In this document: positions 1 through 6,778 of the stretch, piece by piece
Layout: the number at the start of each line of letters is the position of its first letter
Numbering within the stretch: the stretch's first letter is position 1
Assembly (NCBI GenBank): GCA_965368175.1
Contig: CBDULX010000031.1
Coordinates: 1-19,333 of the forward strand
Length of the DNA stretch: 19,333 bases
Direction: 5' to 3'
Origin: CBDULX01 sp965368175
Lineage (GTDB): Bacteria > Pseudomonadota > Gammaproteobacteria > SZUA-229
The notes under the pieces: generated by a model
What the model saw: only the letters and a program-made list of their open reading frames with translations
Told to the model about the DNA's origin: nothing
The model's database searches: none
Made by a program: the position numbers and the translations under genes

Positions 1-1
1 C

Positions 2-397
2 CTGATCGGGGCGATCATCGGCCATATGCTGCTGGGACTGGACATCAGCCTATTGTCGCTTAGTGGAATGATTGCGGTCGCCGGTGTAGTGGTGAATGAT
101 AATCTGGTACTGGTGGACTACATTAACCGTAACTGCAATGCCGGTAAGCCTCTGGCCAGGGCTATTCGTGATGCTGGTGTGGCCCGATTTCGGCCAATTA
201 TTCTTACCTCTATCACTACTTTTGCGGGCTTAACCCCGCTAATGCTGGAACGCAGCGTACAAGCCCAGTTTTTAATTCCCATGGCCGTATCACTGGCTTT
301 TGGCGTAATGTTTGCAACTGTAGTGAGTTTATTACTGGTTCCGGCCAGCTATTATATTCTGGAAGATATGAAAAGAGCAGTTCATCTAAAAAAGTGA
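2..397 (+). CDS. RND multidrug efflux transporter, C-terminal end (partial)
   Basis: This is the last 131 codons of an inner-membrane RND pump of the AcrB/HAE1 type, which exports substrates by proton antiport together with a periplasmic adaptor and an outer-membrane channel. The frame is open from base 2, so the start lies outside the window. Visible features are the membrane segment with GVVVNDNLVLVDYIN, the following amphipathic stretch with ARAIRDAGVARFRPIILTS, and two final membrane helices (TTFAGLTPLMLE and LIPMAVSLAFGVMFATVVSLLLVP), then a short cytoplasmic tail. This order matches the end of transmembrane helices 10-12 in HAE1 pumps. The substrate cannot be inferred from this portion. 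A metal-exporting HME pump is less likely because the segment resembles drug and organic-solvent pumps, but that is a judgement from a short piece. Confidence 0.9.
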   Translation: MIGAIIGHMLLGLDISLLSLSGMIAVAGVVVNDNLVLVDYINRNCNAGKPLARAIRDAGVARFRPIILTSITTFAGLTPLMLERSVQAQFLIPMAVSLAFGVMFATVVSLLLVPASYYILEDMKRAVHLKK

Positions 398-416
398 ATT
401 TTTCCCGTTTTTGGCC

Positions 417-489
417 TTGCAGATCAATATTTGTAACTATACTTATATAACAGAATAAACGCTTGCAGCACAGTTAGAGCGTCTATACT
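417..489 (+). promoter_or_regulatory. tandem promoter-like repeats upstream of PilZ gene
   Basis: TTGCAG, 15 bases, then TATACT occurs twice, at 417-443 and 463-489, offset by 46 bases with unrelated spacers. Both hexamers resemble sigma-70 elements, although a 15-base spacer is short. They may be tandem promoters or a doubled operator for the PilZ gene starting at 546. Confidence 0.4.
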
Positions 490-545
490 TGGAACTCAAA
501 TTATAATATTTCGCTTTTATCAGTTGTGGAAGTAAGGATTTTGTT

Positions 546-926
546 ATGTCTAATTCAGATAATCAAGAAATTGATTATGAAGATCGTCGTGCAGACCCGC
601 GAATTGAGCTACAGGCCGATTTAACAGTAAAAATCGTGTTTTCGTCCACGGCACCGAGCTTGCTGGGTAAAAATCTGGACAGTAAAACCGTAGATATATC
701 GGCGTCGGGATTGCGAATTTCACTGGATCGCCCTATCGAGATCGATAGTGTGCTTGATGTCTGGGTCACCATGAAAAAGCAAAATAAAAAGTACTTCCTG
801 ACCGGTAATGTTCGCTGGTGTAATGAAACTGATCAGCTTGGTGTTTATCATGCCGGCGTTGTATTGCGTGAGCGTACTGATACTATTACTGATCTGCGTA
901 GCTGGCGGAAACACTTCAAAGGCTAG
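546..926 (+). CDS. PilZ-domain protein, 126 aa
   Basis: A single-domain PilZ protein, a cytosolic c-di-GMP receptor family that relays the second messenger to motility, pilus or polysaccharide machinery. Both c-di-GMP-binding motifs are intact: RxxxR in DRRADPR near residues 13-19, and D-x-S-x-x-G in DISASG near residue 51, followed by the usual beta-strand ending in NVRWC. The start ATG has AAGGA about 7 bases upstream. The gene stands alone on the + strand; its TAG stop shares its last base with the first base of a palindromic repeat. It is a paralogue of the PilZ protein at 12084: both have NK(K)YFL-x-G-x-V-(R/K)-WC. The target partner cannot be told from sequence. Confidence 0.9.
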   Translation: MSNSDNQEIDYEDRRADPRIELQADLTVKIVFSSTAPSLLGKNLDSKTVDISASGLRISLDRPIEIDSVLDVWVTMKKQNKKYFLTGNVRWCNETDQLGVYHAGVVLRERTDTITDLRSWRKHFKG

Positions 927-1082
927 GGAGCCTCTGATCAGGTCATGATTGTTTTATACTGGCTAAAAGCACCCAGATTTTCCTCGAAATTCGTTGCAAT
1001 AGAATAACTATTCCGCCTCACTTCATGAAAAATCTAAACACTCATCGCAACCTACTACAACCAGACTTAATCATAGGCTCCC
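926..1082 (+). repeat. palindromic repeat, copy A (157 bp)
   Basis: Full copy of the short repeat family. Ends are GGGAGCCTCTGAT at the left and the inverse of GGGAGCCTATGAT at the right. The centre carries AATAG-AATAA-CTATT, and the two halves pair imperfectly over their length. Its first base is the last base of the PilZ stop codon. No target-site duplication is evident. Confidence 0.85.
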
Positions 1083-1083
1083 T

Positions 1084-1120
1084 GTGAATTTCTGATCGGG
1101 TCATGACTGCTTTATTATGA
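1084..1120 (+). repeat. truncated left end of palindromic repeat (A')
   Basis: Directly after copy A the sequence repeats the left end of the family again, best matching copy B at 3486, with the differences being mainly C/T or A/G transitions. The similarity fades near 1120, so this is a decayed half copy in tandem. Confidence 0.55.
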
Positions 1121-1206
1121 CTGATTGTGCATTCTGTAAAGTAAGTCGGGAACTGGTATTAGTGGCCATACTGGTAGCTGTGATTTACTTTCTGGTCTGG
1201 GGATAA
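1117..1206 (+). CDS. possible 29-aa membrane microprotein with CxxC
   Basis: An open frame of 29 codons starts at ATG 1117 and ends at TAA 1204-1206. The product begins MTDCAFCKVSRE and continues as one strongly hydrophobic helix (LVLVAILVAVIYFLVWG). The CxxC pair just before the helix would face the cytoplasm and could bind metal or carry out redox chemistry. The start lies at the fading edge of the decayed repeat, and no good ribosome site is visible. Its end overlaps, tail to tail, the Arg-rich gene on the other strand (1185-1206). The composition suggests a real membrane peptide, but length and start support are weak. Confidence 0.35.
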   Translation: MTDCAFCKVSRELVLVAILVAVIYFLVWG

Positions 1207-1418
1207 CTTTTACTGGAATAGAGGCTGGGAACAATAACATAGCCGTCTTCATCTTCAGCTCGTCGATACTGGCCGCTGCGATAGTCAGAAATCAATGATT
1301 CAGTTCTTACACGATAGCGCCGATCCGGGGATCTGCGTCTGGATTGTATGGCCAGGCGCCGTTCTGGGCCGGAGTAGTACCTGATATATACATCACCGTG
1401 CATTTTGAGAGTTGTCAT
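1185..1418 (-). CDS. small Arg-rich protein, 77 aa
   Basis: Function not recognised. I chose the ATG at 1416-1418 because AAGGA lies 7 bases upstream and a near-consensus promoter lies just before that; a longer frame beginning at 1478 would start inside the -35 box. The product has a short N-terminal part (MTTLKMHGDVYIRYYSG) and then a stretch rich in Arg pairs: PERR, SRRRSPDRRYR, YRRAEDEDG, ending in a mixed tail. The ERR/DRR pattern recurs in the small protein at 3910-4173, so the two may be distant relatives. The gene diverges from the FNR gene, and its 3' end overlaps the candidate microprotein. A soluble, possibly nucleic-acid- or envelope-associated protein is conceivable, but nothing here shows it. 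Confidence 0.7.
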   Translation of the reverse strand: MTTLKMHGDVYIRYYSGPERRLAIQSRRRSPDRRYRVRTESLISDYRSGQYRRAEDEDGYVIVPSLYSSKSYPQTRK

Positions 1419-1449
1419 ATTTAAATCCTTTGACAGATTCTTTTGCACA

Positions 1450-1478
1450 TTAATAGAATTTAACCAGATATATGTCAA
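1450..1478 (-). promoter_or_regulatory. sigma-70 promoter of the 77-aa gene
   Basis: On the - strand, TTGACA (1473-1478), exactly 17 bases, then TATTAA (1450-1455). Transcription would start near 1443, giving a leader of about 25 bases with an AAGGA ribosome site. The -35 is perfect, so expression is expected to be strong. Confidence 0.75.
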
Positions 1479-1596
1479 TGAGACGAAACCTGATTGCTTC
1501 TACCACTGGTCTGAATCGGGAAAAGTTGTCATTTGTCAAATACACATGCTTATTGTATGGGTTATAAAGGTTGTGAGAATTAAATCGGTATAGTCT

Positions 1597-2358
1597 ATGG
1601 ATCAATTTGTACGTTCAGTCCCAAGAAAACGATTACCTCCTAAAGAAGTAGGGTGCTGCCAGTGCGGTCTGCATGGCATGTGCCAGATTGCAGGCCTGGA
1701 TAACGCTGACAAGCAAAAAGTCGATAGCCTGATACATCGCCGCAAACAAATTGAAAATGGTGGAGTATTGATCCGTGCTGGTGAGGAATTTAATAAATTA
1801 TATGCAGTGAAAGCCGGTATGTTAAAAGCAGTGACCGAGTTTGATGATGGTCGCAGCCAGGTGGTCGATTTTTTTCTCCCTGGAGAGTTAATTGGACTGG
1901 ATGCCATTCATGACCGGGTACATTTGTACAAGGTAATTGCCCTGGAAGACAGTAATGTTTGTGAGCTGGATTTTTATGGCATGATTGAAATGGACAATGA
2001 ATTTGGTCGATTCCAGGATAAGCTGCTGGAAGCACTTGTAGCGAAAACAAGACAAAGTCAGTTTCAGCCATTGCTGATGGGGGCACAGAGTGCAGAGCAG
2101 CGGCTGGCGGTTTTTCTGGTGGGTATTTCCAGTCGATTTCATGCCAGGGGACTGTCCGGTGATGAATACCGTTTGTCGATGCGCCGTATGGACATTGCTG
2201 ATTATCTGGGGCTTGCACTGGAAACTGTGGGACGGGTGTTCAAACGTTTCGAGCAAACAGGTCTGGTGGCCTGCCGAGGCCGGGATACCCAGGTTAGTGA
2301 TTTTCAGGGCCTGATGCAGATTGCCGGCCTGATGGGGCCGTCATCCAGCCGCCAATAA
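1597..2358 (+). CDS. fnr: FNR-type iron-sulfur transcription regulator
   Basis: An oxygen-sensing regulator of the CRP/FNR family: a [4Fe-4S] cluster assembled without oxygen promotes dimerisation and DNA binding. All four cluster cysteines sit at the E. coli FNR positions, C20, C23, C29 and C122, with an extra C21. A cyclic-nucleotide-binding-like beta roll covers about residues 50-135, a dimer helix follows to about 165, and a winged helix-turn-helix covers about 185-235. The recognition helix reads L208-E-T-V-G212-R213: E209 and R213 are as in FNR, but residue 212 is Gly, as in CRP (ETVGR), instead of Ser. No clear ribosome site precedes the ATG; the match of the cysteine numbering supports this start, and a TATAGT just upstream might give a nearly leaderless message. 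It diverges from the 77-aa gene and precedes phosphoribulokinase. Confidence 0.9.
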   Translation: MDQFVRSVPRKRLPPKEVGCCQCGLHGMCQIAGLDNADKQKVDSLIHRRKQIENGGVLIRAGEEFNKLYAVKAGMLKAVTEFDDGRSQVVDFFLPGELIGLDAIHDRVHLYKVIALEDSNVCELDFYGMIEMDNEFGRFQDKLLEALVAKTRQSQFQPLLMGAQSAEQRLAVFLVGISSRFHARGLSGDEYRLSMRRMDIADYLGLALETVGRVFKRFEQTGLVACRGRDTQVSDFQGLMQIAGLMGPSSSRQ

Positions 2359-2414
2359 CAGTATTTACTGATTATTTAATTTAATTAAATCAATAATTTA
2401 GTGCCTCTCACCAT

Positions 2415-2443
2415 TTGAACTTTTACAGCGCTTGCTGTATTTT
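2415..2443 (+). promoter_or_regulatory. candidate promoter of phosphoribulokinase
   Basis: TTGAAC (2415-2420), 17 bases, then TATTTT (2438-2443). It would start a leader of about 95 bases before the ATG at 2545. Downstream in that leader lie the inverted repeats listed separately. Confidence 0.45.
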
Positions 2444-2499
2444 CACAATGCTGATCCAATGATTAATAATAATAACAAACCTGTATTGCCCATATTTGA

Positions 2500-2528
2500 G
2501 GTTAGTACAAGCTAACCCCTGGCCAGGG
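2500..2528 (+). promoter_or_regulatory. inverted repeats before prk, possible LysR-type operator
   Basis: GGTTAG-6 bases-CTAACC (2500-2517) contains TTA-N8-TAA, which fits the T-N11-A pattern of LysR-type regulators and the TNA-N7/8-TNA pattern reported for CbbR. It is directly followed by the perfect palindrome CCCTGGCCAGGG (2517-2528), and then by the GGAGG-like ribosome site. No cbbR gene is in the window, so assignment to CbbR is inference. Confidence 0.35.
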
Positions 2529-2544
2529 TGGAGGTCGCTGAGAT

Positions 2545-3489
2545 ATGAAAAACAAAAAACCCATCGTGTCTGTGACAGGTGCATCGGGTGCCGGCACCAC
2601 GGCAGTTCAAAATGCTTTCAGGGAAATTTTTTATCGTCAGGGCATTAATGCTGCGTTTGTGGAGGGGGACAGTTTTTTTAAGTATGAGCAGGACACTATG
2701 TACCGGTTGATGGATGAGGCCAAAAGTACTGGCAAGCCCATCAGTTGTTATGGTCCTGACCTGAATGATTTTCATCAGCTGGAAGCGTTATTCAGGGAAT
2801 ACTCTGAAAAAGGCACTGGTAATATTCGCCATCGAGTTAATTCGGAAAATTTTCAGGAATATAATCAGTCGCCCGGTACCTTTACAGACTGGACATCGTT
2901 GCCGGATAACAGTGATTTGCTGTTTTATGAAGGGCTTCATGGGGGGGTGGTTGCAGACAGCTGGACACGGCGTAAGGTTAATAAAAATAATTTCCCTGCA
3001 GAACAGGATCGTCGTGATCCTGATCGCAACAAAGGGGTCGATATCGCTCAGTATGTGGATTTAATGATAGGTGTGGTACCGGCGATTAATCTGGAGTGGA
3101 TTCAGAAAATGCACCGGGATATGGATTGCCAGAAACTGTCCCGTGAAGAAGTAACTATATCCATTCTGGATAGTATGCAGGACTATATCCACTTTATCGT
3201 GCCACAGTTCTCCCTTACCGATATTAATTTTCAGCGTATGCCAGTAGTGGATACCTCCAATCCTTTCATTGCCCGCGAGGTGCCTGTTGAGTCAGAGAGT
3301 GTGATAGTTGCACGCTTTCGGGAGCCGAAAAAATATAACTTCCCGCTTTTCCTGAAACGAATCCATGGATCTTTCATGTCACGCCCCAATACAATTGTGC
3401 TGCCCGGTGGTGAGATGAAGCATGCACTGGATGTGATCTGTTCACCTATCATCGAATCCTGTTGCGGGTTAAGGAATAATTGTCAGTGA
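2545..3489 (+). CDS. prk: phosphoribulokinase (Calvin cycle)
   Basis: Phosphorylates ribulose 5-phosphate with ATP to give ribulose 1,5-bisphosphate, the substrate of RuBisCO. The P-loop is at residues 11-19 (TGASGAGTT), and conserved stretches of the proteobacterial class follow: VEGDSFF, GTFTDW, LLFYEGLHGGVV, GVVPAINLEWIQKMHRD, VPQFSLTDINFQR, VVDTSNPFIAREVP and HGSFMSR. Length is 314 residues, somewhat above the roughly 290 usual for this class, because of a charged insertion at about residues 137-167 between HGGVV and VDLMIGVVP. The gene stands alone; RuBisCO genes are not in the window. GTGGAGG lies about 10 bases before the ATG. The TGA stop falls inside the left end of repeat copy B. 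Autotrophic CO2 fixation is the natural reading, though isolated prk homologues exist in non-autotrophs such as E. coli. Confidence 0.93.
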   Translation: MKNKKPIVSVTGASGAGTTAVQNAFREIFYRQGINAAFVEGDSFFKYEQDTMYRLMDEAKSTGKPISCYGPDLNDFHQLEALFREYSEKGTGNIRHRVNSENFQEYNQSPGTFTDWTSLPDNSDLLFYEGLHGGVVADSWTRRKVNKNNFPAEQDRRDPDRNKGVDIAQYVDLMIGVVPAINLEWIQKMHRDMDCQKLSREEVTISILDSMQDYIHFIVPQFSLTDINFQRMPVVDTSNPFIAREVPVESESVIVARFREPKKYNFPLFLKRIHGSFMSRPNTIVLPGGEMKHALDVICSPIIESCCGLRNNCQ

Positions 3490-3642
3490 ACTCCTGATCA
3501 GGTCGTGATTGTTTTATGCGGGCTTAGAGCATCCAGATTTCTTCCGAAGCTTGATGTAATAGAATAACTATTCCGCCTCACTTCGTGAAAAACATGAAGA
3601 CTTATGCAGCCTGAATTTAATCGGATTTAATCAGGAGTTTCC
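3486..3642 (+). repeat. palindromic repeat, copy B (157 bp)
   Basis: Full copy with ends GTGAACTCCTGAT and the inverse of GGAAACTCCTGAT. These ends differ from the other copies but agree with each other (AACTCCTGAT at both), and the AATAG-AATAA-CTATT centre is intact. The prk stop codon TGA is bases 2-4 of the element. It fills the gap to the convergent gene ending at 3647. Confidence 0.85.
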
Positions 3643-3646
3643 TGGT

Positions 3647-3913
3647 TTATTTCCCGATGAGGGCTTCATCATAGCGCCCTTTTTTACCGGACAGGGACAC
3701 ATCATCGCCATCGCTACCATCATCGCTTTTGGGTAAGAACAAACTGTCACCGCTGGAGGATCCAAAGGGGGTAACCATGTGCTGTTTATCATTCAGGTTG
3801 AGGCTGGCAACTGGCGCTTCGTCGAGAATGTAGAGGATGCCAATGATGGCGATAATCACCAGGATGATTAACTGGATGATCAAGGTGGGATTGTATTTTT
3901 TAGATGGTTTCAT
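3647..3913 (-). CDS. small single-span membrane protein, 88 aa
   Basis: Function not recognised. After a short positive N-terminus (MKPSKKYNPT) comes one hydrophobic helix, about residues 11-30 (LIIQLIILVIIAIIGILYIL), then a hydrophilic tail of about 55 residues with SSSGDS and DDGSDGDD. By the positive-inside rule the tail would be periplasmic. The ATG overlaps the TGA of the upstream gene by four bases (ATGA), which indicates translational coupling with the Arg-rich protein at 3910-4173. Its stop is five bases past the end of repeat copy B. Confidence 0.7.
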   Translation of the reverse strand: MKPSKKYNPTLIIQLIILVIIAIIGILYILDEAPVASLNLNDKQHMVTPFGSSSGDSLFLPKSDDGSDGDDVSLSGKKGRYDEALIGK

Positions 3914-4173
3914 GCGGTGAGATCAATACTGTGTCCTGAGCCAGTTTTAGATCCGTCCAGGCTATTATGGCGACGTTCATGGTGTTTGCGCCGATCAGGC
4001 AAAACCTTAATGATTTCACGACGTCTTTCTGCCAGATGTCGCCGATCACTTTTATCATGCCGATTATTAGTGGAATAAACCGAGTCCGCCGATTTTAGAA
4101 GCTTATTAGACTTGCGATTATGTACATCATTATAGGCCGCAGTTATTCTGTTGATTGTATTCAAGTTAACCAT
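3910..4173 (-). CDS. small Arg/His-rich protein with DRR/ERR motifs, 87 aa
   Basis: Function not recognised. I prefer the ATG at 4171-4173 over a GTG at 4218: a TATAAT lies between the two at 4202-4207, so the GTG would precede transcription start. The ribosome site AAAGA is weak. The N-terminal third looks helical (MVNLNTINRITAAYNDVHNR), and the C-terminal half carries SDRRHLAERRREI and LPDRRKHHERRH, a pattern also seen in the 77-aa protein at 1185-1418. It overlaps the membrane protein gene at 3647-3913 by four bases, so the two probably form an operon and may act together at the membrane. Confidence 0.6.
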   Translation of the reverse strand: MVNLNTINRITAAYNDVHNRKSNKLLKSADSVYSTNNRHDKSDRRHLAERRREIIKVLPDRRKHHERRHNSLDGSKTGSGHSIDLTA

Positions 4174-4201
4174 AGTGTCTTTATTGGGGCCCCGTTTATA
4201 A

Positions 4202-4207
4202 ATTATA
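4202..4207 (-). promoter_or_regulatory. candidate -10 of the two-gene small-protein operon
   Basis: A perfect TATAAT on the - strand about 30 bases before the ATG at 4173. No good -35 is seen at the standard distance. It mainly serves to decide the start of the downstream gene. Confidence 0.35.
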
Positions 4208-4260
4208 TCGGCGAACACCTGGATATCTTGAATCTGGCCATCCCTGGCAAGACTTGTGAG

Positions 4261-4452
4261 TTACTGGAGGCGCATGCTCGAGGAATAATCGGATACAGGT
4301 TCCAGATGTTGATTGAGAAATCTATGTTTGTTGCCGGTGCTGAAGCGAACCAGGGCAAAGCCATGAGAGCTTATTTTATCTATGGTAACCAGCTGGCCAG
4401 TGGTTTTTACGCGTACGCGATCGCCTACATTAATCATTTTTTCATTTATCAT
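4261..4452 (-). CDS. small hypothetical protein, 63 aa
   Basis: Function not recognised. The ATG has a good ribosome site (TGGAGA, 5 bases away), and a promoter lies just upstream, so the gene is probably real. The sequence alternates short beta-like segments: VGDRVRVKTTGQLVTIDKI, then GFALVRF, then HRFLNQHLEPV. This resembles small SH3-like or KOW-type barrels that begin with a G-D-x-V-x-V pattern, a resemblance of form only. The gene lies downstream of slt on the same strand, but has its own promoter. Confidence 0.6.
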   Translation of the reverse strand: MINEKMINVGDRVRVKTTGQLVTIDKISSHGFALVRFSTGNKHRFLNQHLEPVSDYSSSMRLQ

Positions 4453-4501
4453 TTTTGTCTCCAGAATAAAAAATTCAGGGAATATTTTAAATTACAGAAT
4501 A

Positions 4502-4530
4502 AACTTAGACTAGTTTATTACAATCGTCAA
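4502..4530 (-). promoter_or_regulatory. sigma-70 promoter of the 63-aa gene
   Basis: On the - strand, TTGACG (4525-4530), 17 bases, then TAAGTT (4502-4507). Start of transcription near 4495 would give a leader of about 43 bases ending in TGGAGA and the ATG at 4452. Confidence 0.5.
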
Positions 4531-4555
4531 GTATCTTTATGTTTTATATGGGAAT

Positions 4556-6655
4556 TTAAATTTTAGAGTTGTCGTTGGTCAGGCGCTCAAGCTGCTGTGC
4601 TGTCTGCTCTTCAGAGAGCCTGGGTGCTACAGGTGGCATGTGATCCTGTAGCCGGCTGGGTTCGGAGCCCATCAGGTATTCATAGATGATAAGGTAAGCC
4701 AGTACATTGCTGACATATTCGCGAGTTTCACGAAAGGGAATAGTTTCGACCCAACGGATAGCGTCCATGGGCTGGTAGTCCGGTAGCCAGGTTTTAACTC
4801 GATGGGGTCCAGCATTATATGCCGCAGTGGCGAGGACCGCCTGACTGTCATGTCGTTGCAGCATCTGCTGTAGATAACCCGTGCCCAGTTTAATGTTGGT
4901 ATCTGTTTTAAGCAGGCTGTGTTTACCTCGATAACGTACTTTCATATTTTTCGCCACACTGCGAGCGGTACGGGGTAGTATCTGCATTAAACCCAGTGCG
5001 CCCCTGGATGACCTGGCATCACTCATAAAAGCGCTTTCACGGCGTATGATGGCATAGGTTAACGCCGGATCTATACTGTTTTTTTCAGACCAGTTGGTGA
5101 CTTTGTCGAGCAATGGTAGAGGAAAACGAAGGACAATATCATCACGGTATTCGGTTCTGCCCATAGTGAATATGGCCCTGTCATGCCAGCCCCACTGCTG
5201 TGCCAGTTTAGATGCCAAAAGCTTATTTTGCTCATCCAGCGAATACATTAATTGATGCCATTCTCGACGTGCTTCAGGAATTCGTTCGAGTTTGAATAAT
5301 TCTCTGGCTCTCTGGGCCTGTTCGGTTTTACTCAGTTTGAGCATATCTTCACTGTCGGGTTTCAGGACTTGTTCTTCAAATGAGTAGGGCTGGCCCAGGT
5401 AGTCCGCTGCCAGAAATCCATAAAAACTGCGACGATTGGCCAGATTGTAATAAATACCCTCAGCCACCTTTGTGTAACCCATTTGTTCATTTGCATAAGC
5501 CCACCAGTATTGCCAGCGCAGTTCGGCCTGTTGAGAAGGTGGCAGTTGTTCAATTGCCTGGATCAGTTTTGGCCATTCGGCCTGGCGTATAGCACTGCGT
5601 ATAAGCCATTCCTGTATAGTTTGACTGGTATATTGCCTGGGAATACGATCAAGCCAGAAGCTTGCATCAGGCTCGTGACGCCTTGCTTTTACAAGACCTA
5701 TATATTCATAGGCTTTGTAAATATCAGCATCGGTGAAGCTGAAGCGTTGTGCCAGTTGCATCCACAATTTGATGGCCTGAGCACTGTCTTTCTGGCTCAT
5801 ACGCTTAATAGCGTGTAAACGTATGATGGCGGTCAGAGGGTGAGCCTGTCTTAGCAAATCAGCCTGAAGACTTAGCTCTGGATCTCGGTGAACTTCCAGC
5901 CACAGTTCAAACCACTCCTGATCGACACTGTCCAGATGTTCGGACAGGTGGCTAGCCAGCTGAGTACGATTTTTAGCCATGGCCAGTTGAATACGTTGCC
6001 AGGTCAGTGACTGGGTTTGCTGATCCGCGTCTCTCCAGAGCTTGAATACCTGATCGCAGCTGTTAGGCAGTGAATCACCGGTTAGCCAGAGTTGTTCGAT
6101 GGCTGGGTAAGCATGCTTGGTATCTCCGGTTTGAAGCAGGGCATGCAGGTACTTGCACTTCAGGCTTGTGCTGTCCTGGGGAGTATACACATGGAGCAGG
6201 GATTGCCACTGCTTATGGCGGGCGTAATAAGTAATCAGGTCACGGCGAAACTGACCCGCGATGATACTGTTCTCATAATCGTCCAGAAATAATTCAATCT
6301 GTTGTTGATCAAGCTTTCCAATATTACGCCGCATATCCTTGTAGACCAGGTAGGGATACAGGGGGTAGCTGGTTAGCTGAGGCAGCAGGCGCTTAAATTC
6401 ACTCCTGCGTCCGAGTTCAAAAGCCCGGTCCGCTTTCTGGAACAGCGCTCGTTGTTGTTGAAGATAGTCACTGTCCAGGAAATGATTTTCAGTCTGTGAA
6501 TTTGAAGGTGGTATGGCATCGGCCGGTTGTTGAAGAACAGCTAATGATTGTGAGCCATTAAAGCTGTTGGCAGTCACCAGCCATAAACCCAGCCCCAGAC
6601 CCAGGCTGATGCTGAATGGACGATGAACCCAACGATGTATGATGCCCGTCTTCAA
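4556..6655 (-). CDS. slt: soluble lytic murein transglycosylase Slt70
   Basis: Periplasmic enzyme that cleaves the MurNAc-GlcNAc bond of peptidoglycan, leaving 1,6-anhydro-MurNAc ends; used in wall turnover. The product of 699 residues is close to the size of Slt70-type proteins. A signal peptide is visible (positive start, hydrophobic SISLGLGLGLWLVTA). Residues of about 60-500 form the long alpha-helical doughnut domain, with WQYWWAYANEQMG and FYGFLAADYLGQPY typical of the family. The catalytic SLT domain occupies about 525-670: RRESAF with E540 as the expected catalytic acid, then SSRGALGLMQILP, AAYNAGPHRV and IPFRETREYVSNVLAY. The start is a TTG with a GGA about 9 bases upstream; no ATG precedes the signal peptide. 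It lies 123 bases downstream of the Sel1-repeat gene on the same strand. Confidence 0.93.
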   Translation of the reverse strand: MKTGIIHRWVHRPFSISLGLGLGLWLVTANSFNGSQSLAVLQQPADAIPPSNSQTENHFLDSDYLQQQRALFQKADRAFELGRRSEFKRLLPQLTSYPLYPYLVYKDMRRNIGKLDQQQIELFLDDYENSIIAGQFRRDLITYYARHKQWQSLLHVYTPQDSTSLKCKYLHALLQTGDTKHAYPAIEQLWLTGDSLPNSCDQVFKLWRDADQQTQSLTWQRIQLAMAKNRTQLASHLSEHLDSVDQEWFELWLEVHRDPELSLQADLLRQAHPLTAIIRLHAIKRMSQKDSAQAIKLWMQLAQRFSFTDADIYKAYEYIGLVKARRHEPDASFWLDRIPRQYTSQTIQEWLIRSAIRQAEWPKLIQAIEQLPPSQQAELRWQYWWAYANEQMGYTKVAEGIYYNLANRRSFYGFLAADYLGQPYSFEEQVLKPDSEDMLKLSKTEQAQRARELFKLERIPEARREWHQLMYSLDEQNKLLASKLAQQWGWHDRAIFTMGRTEYRDDIVLRFPLPLLDKVTNWSEKNSIDPALTYAIIRRESAFMSDARSSRGALGLMQILPRTARSVAKNMKVRYRGKHSLLKTDTNIKLGTGYLQQMLQRHDSQAVLATAAYNAGPHRVKTWLPDYQPMDAIRWVETIPFRETREYVSNVLAYLIIYEYLMGSEPSRLQDHMPPVAPRLSEEQTAQQLERLTNDNSKI

Positions 6656-6778
6656 TCTGTTTTATCCGTCGCGGTAGAGTGATCTGAAAAAAGTCATAAT
6701 TACTAATAGTTTAGACCAGATTGATGAAAAATATGTGAACCAGACATCAGTAAATGAGGGCCTGTATCTGCGACAGGA

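Noticed and set aside
1419..1478. Longer start of the 77-aa protein at 1478
   Set aside because: It would place the start codon inside the -35 box of a near-consensus promoter; the ATG at 1418 has a good ribosome site.
1526..1539. TTGTC-ATTT-GTCAA as an FNR box before fnr
   Set aside because: Only the outer TTG/CAA bases match TTGAT-N4-ATCAA in a clean way, too weak to list as a site without binding data.
2380..2393. TTTAA-TTAA-ATCAA as an FNR box between fnr and prk
   Set aside because: One half fits well but the other lies in a long AT-rich palindromic stretch, where such matches are expected by chance.
4120..4566. 148-codon frame on the + strand opposite the small genes
   Set aside because: It overlaps in antisense two supported - strand genes with promoters and ribosome sites, and its product shows no family features.
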